Assembly: GCA_019239585.1 (NCBI GenBank)
Contig: JAFAZU010000296.1
Span: forward strand, 1 to 5,709
DNA from: Acidobacteriaceae bacterium
Lineage (GTDB): Bacteria; Acidobacteriota; Terriglobia; Bryobacterales; Bryobacteraceae
Length of the DNA stretch: 5,709 bases
Reading direction: 5' to 3'
The first letter of the stretch is position 1, and every line of letters begins with the position of its first letter. The notes beneath the pieces were generated by a model that saw only the letters and a program-made list of their open reading frames with translations, was not told where the DNA came from and made no database searches. Below are positions 1 to 5,709 of the stretch, piece after piece. A program made the translations under genes and the position numbers.

Positions 1-636
1 TTTTACGAGTTCAGCATAAGCGGGAGCCCAAGCCGATGACTTTCTTACCGCGTGCTGTGTAAGCTTAGGTACAAGCAGGCACCAAGGAATCAACCAGAGT
101 AGGCTGGCTCCGCCAATCACCGTAAACATAAAGCGCCAGGAATGCCAGACGATCAATTTGAAGCATAAAGACACGCCGAGAGCTGGACCCACCTTTGATC
201 CAGCATCAATCGCCGCATTGGCTGTCCCGCGCAACCGTTCCGGGAAAGTAGAAGAGATGATCTTGGAGTAGGCAGGATAAGCTACGGATTCACCAATTCC
301 AAGCAGAGCACGAAGGGCCAGGAAAAGGGAAAATGAGGTTGCCAGTCCGGTGAGACCCGTCGTAGCGGACCAAAGCAGAAAAGCTGCTGCATAAACCCAG
401 TTCACATTCCAGTGGTCCAGTATTTTGCCGCTTACAATGGCAAAAAGCGAGTAGGTAAGGAAGAATGCAGTGCTCAGCAGCCCCAGTTTGTCGGGCGGAA
501 AATGCAAGTCCCTTTCAATGCTGCTCGCAGCAACGCCCAAGTTCCCACGGTCGATGTAGTTGATTCCGACCGACAAAACCAGCAGGCCGAGAGCCAGCCA
601 GTGCAGCCAATGAGGGCGCGAGTGCTCTGATTGCAT
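1..636 (-). CDS. MFS transporter, anion:cation symporter (ACS) type; 3' end outside window
   Basis: This is the N-terminal 212 residues of an inner-membrane secondary transporter; the frame is open at position 1, so roughly the second half (TM7-12) is missing. Six hydrophobic segments are visible, at about residues 11-28, 50-70, 79-99, 102-124, 138-162 and 168-190. The NYIDRGNL motif at 26-33, just after TM1, and RALLGIGES at 109-117 in TM4 are typical of the ACS family (hexuronate, galactonate, tartrate and related organic-anion/H+ symporters). The TM2-TM3 loop has G70 and D74 of the MFS signature but reads DHWNVNW instead of the usual Arg-rich DRxGRR. The ATG at 636 is the only sensible start: two in-frame TGA stops lie just upstream (652-654 and 658-660), and TM1 begins about ten residues in. 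No clear Shine-Dalgarno precedes it. It lies 21 bp after the unknown gene and is probably read with it. The substrate cannot be told from the sequence. Confidence 0.92.
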   Translation of the reverse strand, partial: MQSEHSRPHWLHWLALGLLVLSVGINYIDRGNLGVAASSIERDLHFPPDKLGLLSTAFFLTYSLFAIVSGKILDHWNVNWVYAAAFLLWSATTGLTGLATSFSLFLALRALLGIGESVAYPAYSKIISSTFPERLRGTANAAIDAGSKVGPALGVSLCFKLIVWHSWRFMFTVIGGASLLWLIPWCLLVPKLTQHAVRKSSAWAPAYAELVK

Positions 637-657
637 CCGTCGAAAACTGTATCAGAT

Positions 658-1368
658 TCAATGGAGATAAAACAGGCTGAGGCGCGGAAGCTGGGCGCGT
701 TCGAGCAGCGCGGTATCGATATAACGGCGTTCCAGCATGGCAAGCTGGTCGGCGGTCATTTTGCTGCGATAGGGCCGAAGCTCGGTCTCAAGTGTTCGAC
801 GAATGGTGAGAAGTTCCTGATCCGTTTGCGAAGCGCGCAGGACAGCGACCATTTTTTCTTCTAAAACAGTAAGTTGCTGTTCCAGTTCTCCGAGGTCAGT
901 TGTGTAGCGTGCGGCTTCTGCGCTCAAAGCGTCCAGGGTAAGGGCCATCTCTTGGAGTGCGCCTTCCGGTCTCGTGCGTAGTTGCATGGCGCATCTTTGT
1001 AGATGACGGGAAATTTCTTCGGCGGCAAATGGAGCACTCAGAGGCTGACCGGACTGCCGCGAAGGGGTACGCGTGGCAGCTTCCATAACGGCTTGCGCAC
1101 AGTAGGCAAGGGAGTTCACCAGCCTGCGCTTGACCTTCCGGCTGCGCCATTTCTCGAAAGCTCCATTGATACCCTTGAGAACAGCCTCAAGCGGAATGCC
1201 GGCGCTTCGCCAATTCTCGATGAGTGCCCAATCCAAAGGTGAAAGCAGAAAGAGATTGGTGCCCCGAGCCTTTTGGAAGCATTCTTCCACTTCCGTGAAG
1301 TAGTTGAAGTAATTGGCGGGCCATTCCGCTTCATTTGGTTTTTGCAGGTTTTGAGAATCTGAAGTCAA
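658..1368 (-). CDS. Uncharacterised 236-aa protein coupled to birA
   Basis: I do not recognise a named family. The protein is soluble, with no signal peptide or membrane segment, and is mostly helical. Three regions can be seen. Residues 20-74 are rich in aromatic and hydrophobic residues and contain LFLLSPLDWALIE (39-51) and GIPLEAVLKGI (57-67), which read like a compact helical domain. A strongly basic stretch, RSRKVKRR, follows at 75-82. After a Pro/Ser-rich linker (about 101-112), residues 139-220 are charged helices with a likely coiled coil at 145-180. The domain plus basic patch faintly recalls replication-initiation or DnaD-like helical modules, so nucleic-acid or protein binding is possible but unproven. 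The start is a TTG at 1368-1366 whose last two bases are in the birA stop (TTGA, 4-bp overlap). The next in-frame ATG is at residue 95, after the best-ordered region, so TTG is preferred. There is no clear Shine-Dalgarno, so translation probably depends on coupling to birA. Confidence 0.8.
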   Translation of the reverse strand: MTSDSQNLQKPNEAEWPANYFNYFTEVEECFQKARGTNLFLLSPLDWALIENWRSAGIPLEAVLKGINGAFEKWRSRKVKRRLVNSLAYCAQAVMEAATRTPSRQSGQPLSAPFAAEEISRHLQRCAMQLRTRPEGALQEMALTLDALSAEAARYTTDLGELEQQLTVLEEKMVAVLRASQTDQELLTIRRTLETELRPYRSKMTADQLAMLERRYIDTALLERAQLPRLSLFYLH

Positions 1369-2120
1369 GCGGCAGGCCGAACACCACCGGCGGCTATCCT
1401 TTCCAGTTGTCCCTTTTCGGAGCGGATCAGAAGAAAACCGTTATCATCAAGTCCGGCGGTTACTCCCGTTGCGCCGCTGTCTTCGACCGTGACTTTCCGG
1501 TCCGTTACGTAAGTGGAGGCTCGTGTAAATGCCTGCAGAATGGCGGGTGGTCCTCCGGTGAGAAGCGTGCTAACAAAAGTATCGATTGACTGTAGCAGGG
1601 ACACCAACACGGCTTCTCTGGAGATATCCTTTCCTCCCGCCGCAATCTTCAAGGAAGTTGCAGGCGTGCGCAGGTGAGGTTCAAAAGCTGTATTGTTCAC
1701 GTTGATTCCGATACCCGCAACGATGCAACGGTCTACCAGGTGCGGCAAGATTCCGGCCGCTTTCTTTTCATTGATTAGAACGTCATTGGGCCAGCGCAGG
1801 TCGCAGATGAGAGAAGTGGATTGTTGAATGGCGGCAGCAGTAGCTAAAGCCAGCATAAGACTGATAACAGGAAGCTGGTGAGGCGGAAGCGGCAACCGAA
1901 GCAGGGTGGAGCTATAGATCCCCACCTCTGGTTCCGAAATCCACTGGCGGCCCAGGCGGCCTAATCCAGCCGTTTGCTCTTCAGCAATCACGACCGTTCC
2001 GTGAGATGCTCCTTCTTGTGCAAGGCGGGCGGCTTCCGTCATGGTAGAGCCGACCGTTGGGTAATAGTGAATTGCATTTTGCGGACGCAGGCTCTGCACG
2101 CGTTTGACGTCAAAAGGCAT
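1365..2120 (-). CDS. birA: Biotin--[acetyl-CoA-carboxylase] ligase, class I (no DNA-binding domain)
   Basis: This cytoplasmic enzyme activates biotin with ATP to biotinyl-5'-AMP and transfers it to the lysine of biotin carboxyl carrier domains, such as that of acetyl-CoA carboxylase. At 251 residues it starts directly in the catalytic domain (VGSTM at 23-27). It therefore lacks the N-terminal helix-turn-helix of E. coli BirA and should not repress biotin genes. The biotinyl-AMP loop is GLGRLGRQW at 52-60: the Arg matching E. coli R118 is kept (R55), but the first Arg of GRGRxGR is Leu. The WPND motif is RWPND (109-113) where many homologues have KWPND. K120 in KKAAGIL matches the conserved E. 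coli Lys183, and GIGIN is at 136-140. The C-terminal SH3-like domain is at about 205-250. The ATG shares its A with the nadC stop (TGATG) and has a GGAGG 7 nt upstream, which fixes the start. Its own stop overlaps the next gene by 4 bp. Confidence 0.96.
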   Translation of the reverse strand: MPFDVKRVQSLRPQNAIHYYPTVGSTMTEAARLAQEGASHGTVVIAEEQTAGLGRLGRQWISEPEVGIYSSTLLRLPLPPHQLPVISLMLALATAAAIQQSTSLICDLRWPNDVLINEKKAAGILPHLVDRCIVAGIGINVNNTAFEPHLRTPATSLKIAAGGKDISREAVLVSLLQSIDTFVSTLLTGGPPAILQAFTRASTYVTDRKVTVEDSGATGVTAGLDDNGFLLIRSEKGQLERIAAGGVRPAA

Positions 2121-2959
2121 CAGCTTTCCTCCAGTTCGAGGCGGAAACTGATATCAACGGCGGTGGCGGAGTGAGTGATGGCCCCGCAGGAGATATAATC
2201 TGGGCCTGCTTCAGCGTAAGCTCGGATGGTGTCGAGCGTGATGCCGCCGGAAAGCTCGACTTGGGCGCGGCCCGCAATGTAGAGTATCCAATCAGCAGCT
2301 TCAGCGGGCGAGAGGTTATCGAGAAGCAGGTGCTTTGCTCCCGCCTGGAGAGCCTCGTCGAGTTCCGCGCGGGTCCGCACTTCAATCTCAACGGGACCCG
2401 GAAAGCTCCTTGCCCTCGTGAGAGCTTGCGTGACGCCGCCTGCCGCCGTAATGTGGTTGTTCTTAATGAGAACGGCGTCGAACAAACCTTTCCGGTGGTT
2501 GGTTGCGCCTCCGGCAGCGGCCGCCATCTTTTCCAGCTGGCGCAACCCAGGCGTTGTTTTGCGGGTATCCAGAACACGGGCCTTTGTGCCGCATACAGCG
2601 TCAGCATATTGACGGGCCAGGGTCGCCACACCGCTGAGGCGCTGCAGAAAGTTCAACGCCACGCGTTCGGCTTCGAGCAGGGTTCGCGCGCGGCCCGAAA
2701 CCCGTGCGAGCACGTCGCCGGGTTCAATGCGATCACCGCTCTTTTTGAGCAGTTGCACGTCCGCTCCTCCGCAAATCTCGTAGATGAGGGGCAGCAATTC
2801 AATACCCGCAAGAATCAATCTTTGTTTTGCGAGAAAGCTCCCGTGCGCCTGTAAACTTTCAGGAACTGTCAACTGCGAGGTAATATCGCCGCTGCCGATA
2901 TCCTCCGCTAAGGCGCGCTCGACGGCACCGCGCACCTCCGCGTGCGACACATCAAACAT
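2120..2959 (-). CDS. nadC: Nicotinate-nucleotide diphosphorylase (carboxylating), quinolinate phosphoribosyltransferase
   Basis: The enzyme converts quinolinate and PRPP to nicotinate mononucleotide, CO2 and pyrophosphate, the step where de novo NAD synthesis joins the Preiss-Handler route (EC 2.4.2.19). It is cytoplasmic and usually dimeric. At 279 residues it is of normal family length. Visible motifs in order: EDIGSGDIT (19-27), EAERVALNFLQ (96-106), DTRKTTPG (131-138), GGATNHRKGLFD (150-161), LIKNNH (164-169), EIEVR (191-195), LLLDNL (211-216), LSGGI (236-240) and the phosphate-binding end ISCGAITHS (256-264). Residues R99, R133, K134, H155, R156, K166, E193 and D214 sit where the family places its substrate-binding and catalytic side chains, so the enzyme looks intact. 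The ATG at 2959 lies 5 bp after the valS TAA with no strong Shine-Dalgarno, which suggests coupling to valS. No nadA or nadB is present here, so quinolinate must be made from genes elsewhere. Confidence 0.97.
   Translation of the reverse strand: MFDVSHAEVRGAVERALAEDIGSGDITSQLTVPESLQAHGSFLAKQRLILAGIELLPLIYEICGGADVQLLKKSGDRIEPGDVLARVSGRARTLLEAERVALNFLQRLSGVATLARQYADAVCGTKARVLDTRKTTPGLRQLEKMAAAAGGATNHRKGLFDAVLIKNNHITAAGGVTQALTRARSFPGPVEIEVRTRAELDEALQAGAKHLLLDNLSPAEAADWILYIAGRAQVELSGGITLDTIRAYAEAGPDYISCGAITHSATAVDISFRLELEES
2128..2132 (-). promoter_or_regulatory. Shine-Dalgarno site for birA
   Basis: GGAGG on the minus strand, 7 nt before the birA ATG at 2120 and inside the last codons of nadC. 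It is the only strong Shine-Dalgarno seen at any gene start in this window. It supports the ATG as the birA start and suggests that birA can initiate independently as well as by termination-reinitiation from nadC. Confidence 0.65.
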
Positions 2960-2964
2960 GGTTC

Positions 2965-5634
2965 TTATTGTGCCCCGAGCGAGTCGCGCAATTTCTTGAG
3001 CTGAACTTCATATTCGGCCAGCTTGGCGCGTATGCCTTCCACAACCTTCGCAGGAGCGCGTTCGAGAAACGTCGGATCGTTGAGTTGACGGTTGGAATTA
3101 TTGATGTTTGCTTCCAATTTTGCGATTTCCTTCAAGATGCGCTGTCTGCTCTCCGGAGAAGCCGAGCCATTTTGTGAAACGGCAGGAATGTAGATGTGAA
3201 GATCAAAATCAGGAGCGGATTTTGTCAAGCTCGCTTCCCCTGCATGAGAGTTGCCTCCGTTTCTGAAATCAAGCTTCACCAGGGTAGCAGCCAAGGTGCG
3301 GCTGTCTTCCGTGAATGGGAGATTTCGGATGCGCAGCGTTGCCGGGTAAGCGGTTTTGGGGTCCAGTTTATGATCGGCGCGAAGTTCGCGGGCAGCCGTG
3401 ACTACCTCCTGCAGGACCGTAAACTGACGCAGGCTTTCCGCTTGCGCTTGAATCTGCGACTCCTGCGGATAGGGGGCTAAGGAAATAGATTTTGGCAGCT
3501 CCGTATTGATATCGGAGCCGTGGACCAGCCGCTGCCATAACTCTTCCGTCAGAAACGGCATGAAGGGATGAAGTAGGCGGAGAGAGGCCTCATAAATCGT
3601 GAGAGCCGCTTTCCAGTGATGATCGATGCCGGACCCCTCACGGAAGCGTAGCTTTTTGATCTCCAGGTACCAGTCGCAGAATTCTTTCCAGACAAAGTTC
3701 CAAAGAGTATCCGCTGCTTCGTGGTAGCGATGCGCTTGGAGGGCCCGGCTGACGATCTGGCGGGCAGACTCAAAGCGCTCGAAAATCCAGATGTCTTCGG
3801 GGGCATCTGATGGATTAACGAATTCAACATATTGAGGAGCCCAGCCGGAAATGCCGGAACGCTCCATGTTTAGAAAGAGCAGGCGCGAGGCGTTCCAGAT
3901 TTTATTAGCAAAGGCTTGGCTGGAGGCGATACGGTCCTCTTTTAGCGCGATGTCAGCTCCCGTAGCAGCGGAGATGAGCAAAGCAATACGGCAAGCATCG
4001 GTGCCGAAACGATCAATGATGTCCAGGGGATCAATAACATTTCCCTTGGTTTTGGACATCTTTTGGCGTTCGGCATCGCGCACCAGACCGTGCATGTGAA
4101 CTTCCCGGAATGGCACATCGCCGGTGCATTCGATTCCGAGCATGATCATGCGCGACACCCAGAAGAAGAGAATGTCAAAGCCGGTGATAAGGAGCGAAGT
4201 CGGGTAAAAAGTGCGGAGATCTTCGGTATCATCAGGCCAGCCGAGAGTGGAAAAAGGCCACAAGCCGGAGCTGAACCAGGTATCAAGAACATCGGTATCC
4301 TGCTCGACCTCGGTGGAGTGGCAGTGTGGGCAGGTGGCAGGCGTTTCTCGCGCGACCGTAATTTTGCCGCAGTTCCGGCAATGCCAGGCGGGAATGCGGT
4401 GACCCCACCAGAGCTGGCGCGAGATGCACCAGTCACGGATATTTTCCATCCATTGAAAGAAGACCACTTCGCGGTCGTCAGGGACGAAGCGGATGCGTCC
4501 GCTCCGCACCGCTTCCATCGCCTTGGCAGCGAGCGGCTTCATCTTGACAAACCATTGATTGGAGACCAACGGCTCGATAATGTCTTTGCTACGGTCGCAT
4601 TTGCTGAGGTTGACCACGTAGGGTTCGGTCTTCTGCAACTCGCCGGTTTGTTCAAGAGCGGCAACAATGCGCTTACGCGCTTCGAAGCGGTCAAGACCGG
4701 CATAGCGGCCGGCAGCGTCGGTCATGCGGGCGTCTTCCCCGATCACCTTGATCGAAGGCAGACCGTGGCGCTTCCCTGCCTCAAAATCGTTGGGATCGTG
4801 GGCAGGCGTGACTTTCACAACGCCGGTGCCGAACTTGGGGTCAGCCAGAGGATCGGCAATGATGGGGATCTCGCGGTCCGTTAGCGGCACGTGGACAGTC
4901 TTGCCGTGCAAATGTTTGTAGCGCTCGTCGTCCGGATTCACAATCAGCGCGGTGTCGCCGAGCATGGTTTCGGGGCGCGTAGTCGCAACCACGAGTCCGC
5001 CCTCGCCTTCGGTGAGACGGTAACGGATGTGCCACAAATGTCCCTCGACGGATTCATGTATCGTTTCGACATCTGAGATAGCGGTCTGGCAGCCTGGGCA
5101 CCAGTTGACCATGTACTCGCCGCGATAGATGAGACCTTTTTCCCAGAGCCGGACGAAGGTTTCGCGCACGGCGCGGGAAAGGCCGGGGTCCATTGTAAAG
5201 CGCTCGCGGGACCAATCGACGCTTGCGCCTTCGCGCCGGATCTGGTTATTGATGCGTCCGCCGTACTCTTCTTTCCATCGCCAGACGCGGCACTCGAACT
5301 TTTCTCGCCCAAGCTGTTTGCGCGTTAGCCCCTCAGCGGCAAGCTGGCGCTCGACGACCATTTGGGTGGCGATACCGGCATGATCGGTTCCGGGGACCCA
5401 AAGCGTGAGTTCGCCCTTCATGCGATGCCAGCGCACGGCAACATCCATAATGGTGTGATCGAGCATATGGCCGATATGGAGCGAGCCGGTAACGTTGGGC
5501 GGCGGAATGACGATGGAGAAAACCGGGCGCGAACTGGCCTCAGACGCATTGACGCGATAAAGGCCGGACTCGATCCACCACTGCGCCCAGTGCGGTTCCA
5601 GGCGCTGGGGCTCGTACACCTTCTCAAGTTGCAT
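2965..5634 (-). CDS. valS: Valine--tRNA ligase (valyl-tRNA synthetase)
   Basis: Class I aminoacyl-tRNA synthetase that charges tRNA-Val and hydrolyses mischarged Thr-tRNA. From the preferred ATG it has 889 residues, normal for bacteria. Rossmann signatures are PPPNVTGSLHIGH (44-56) and KMSKT (525-529, in place of the commoner KMSKS). The CP1 editing domain spans about 200-340 with TTRPETMLGDTA (218-229) and GTGVVKVTPAHDPNDFE (269-285). Cys pairs at 179/182, 419/422 and 435/438 are likely zinc ligands. NIRDWCISRQLWWG (398-411) and DVLDTWFSSGLWP (448-460) are family hallmarks. The anticodon-binding helical domain covers about 610-760, and the C-terminal coiled coil about 829-889 is the tRNA-binding arm. 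The start is placed at 5634 because family members begin just before the (E)KxYxPxxxE block, here EKVYEPQRLE. An in-frame GTG at 5691 would add 19 residues of unfamily-like sequence, and the frame stays open to the window edge. Neither start has a clear Shine-Dalgarno. Confidence 0.97.
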   Translation of the reverse strand: MQLEKVYEPQRLEPHWAQWWIESGLYRVNASEASSRPVFSIVIPPPNVTGSLHIGHMLDHTIMDVAVRWHRMKGELTLWVPGTDHAGIATQMVVERQLAAEGLTRKQLGREKFECRVWRWKEEYGGRINNQIRREGASVDWSRERFTMDPGLSRAVRETFVRLWEKGLIYRGEYMVNWCPGCQTAISDVETIHESVEGHLWHIRYRLTEGEGGLVVATTRPETMLGDTALIVNPDDERYKHLHGKTVHVPLTDREIPIIADPLADPKFGTGVVKVTPAHDPNDFEAGKRHGLPSIKVIGEDARMTDAAGRYAGLDRFEARKRIVAALEQTGELQKTEPYVVNLSKCDRSKDIIEPLVSNQWFVKMKPLAAKAMEAVRSGRIRFVPDDREVVFFQWMENIRDWCISRQLWWGHRIPAWHCRNCGKITVARETPATCPHCHSTEVEQDTDVLDTWFSSGLWPFSTLGWPDDTEDLRTFYPTSLLITGFDILFFWVSRMIMLGIECTGDVPFREVHMHGLVRDAERQKMSKTKGNVIDPLDIIDRFGTDACRIALLISAATGADIALKEDRIASSQAFANKIWNASRLLFLNMERSGISGWAPQYVEFVNPSDAPEDIWIFERFESARQIVSRALQAHRYHEAADTLWNFVWKEFCDWYLEIKKLRFREGSGIDHHWKAALTIYEASLRLLHPFMPFLTEELWQRLVHGSDINTELPKSISLAPYPQESQIQAQAESLRQFTVLQEVVTAARELRADHKLDPKTAYPATLRIRNLPFTEDSRTLAATLVKLDFRNGGNSHAGEASLTKSAPDFDLHIYIPAVSQNGSASPESRQRILKEIAKLEANINNSNRQLNDPTFLERAPAKVVEGIRAKLAEYEVQLKKLRDSLGAQ

Positions 5635-5709
5635 GGAAAATTTCAGCGTAGCATCCGGGAAGGGCTGCGAAAATCTGGCGATTTCGCCCACTATTTGAAA
5701 GATTCCATA

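Noticed and set aside
1..636. Horizontal acquisition of the MFS gene based on lower GC
   Set aside because: Hand counts on several lines give about 47-60 % GC here against about 52-63 % in valS. The ranges overlap, so composition alone does not support transfer.
637..700. Possible promoter or terminator between the unknown gene and the MFS gene
   Set aside because: A GATACA -10-like hexamer is present but has no acceptable -35 at the right spacing, and no GC-rich hairpin followed by a T run was found.
474..743. Minus-strand frame of 89 codons across the unknown gene and MFS junction
   Set aside because: The MFS protein reads in a different frame from 636 with clear TM segments and ACS motifs; this frame gives a Ser/Cys/Trp-rich sequence without family character.
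2110..2631. 173-codon minus-strand frame overlapping nadC
   Set aside because: It is the same DNA as nadC in another frame, is Arg/Ser/Pro-rich like typical out-of-frame translation, and lacks motifs.
2171..2854. 227-codon open frame on the plus strand opposite nadC
   Set aside because: It is antisense to an intact nadC with all family motifs. Its translation shows no domain and it is a shadow frame.
4063..4884. 273-codon open frame on the plus strand inside valS
   Set aside because: It lies wholly antisense to the strongly conserved editing and catalytic region of valS, has no recognisable domain or Shine-Dalgarno, and is explained by codon bias on the opposite strand.
5640..5709. Possible sigma-70 promoter upstream of valS
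   Set aside because: The best pairing (a TTTCGC-like -35 and a TACGCT-like -10) matches the consensus too poorly to report, and the upstream context is cut off by the window edge.

Overview
All the supportable coding content lies on the minus strand. It reads right to left as one tightly packed run of five genes: valS (valyl-tRNA synthetase), nadC (quinolinate phosphoribosyltransferase), birA (biotin protein ligase), an uncharacterised 236-residue protein, and an MFS transporter of the anion:cation symporter type. The transporter runs off the left edge of the window with only its N-terminal half present. The plus strand holds only shadow reading frames.

Organism: a Gram-negative-type bacterium of moderate GC, roughly 50-60 % by hand counts on scattered lines. 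The protein style (nadC with LIKNNH, a class I BirA followed directly by a protein carrying an NLFLLSPLDWALIE-type block, an ACS-type MFS with DHWNVNW in the TM2-TM3 loop) reminds me of Acidobacteriota. This is recall and inference, not a search result.

Layout: 5635-5709 is the end of the window upstream of the preferred valS start. The valS frame stays open to the edge with a GTG at 5691, so the true start is not fully fixed. valS (5634-2965) is followed after 5 bp by nadC (2959-2120). The nadC stop and birA start share one base (TGATG). birA (2120-1365) overlaps the unknown gene by 4 bp (TTGA). The unknown gene (1368-658) is followed after 21 bp by the MFS gene (636 to beyond position 1). 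There is no room for promoters or terminators between the first four genes, and I see no convincing terminator hairpin anywhere. The genes probably form one transcript with translational coupling at the junctions.

How the genes relate: valS serves translation, nadC makes nicotinate mononucleotide for NAD synthesis, and birA attaches biotin to carboxylase carrier domains. They share a housekeeping/cofactor theme, not one pathway. The unknown gene and the transporter are the less explained members. I found no RNA gene, mobile element, CRISPR array, repeat family or attachment site, and nothing that amounts to an undescribed multi-gene system. The best candidate for novelty is the uncharacterised gene coupled to birA.
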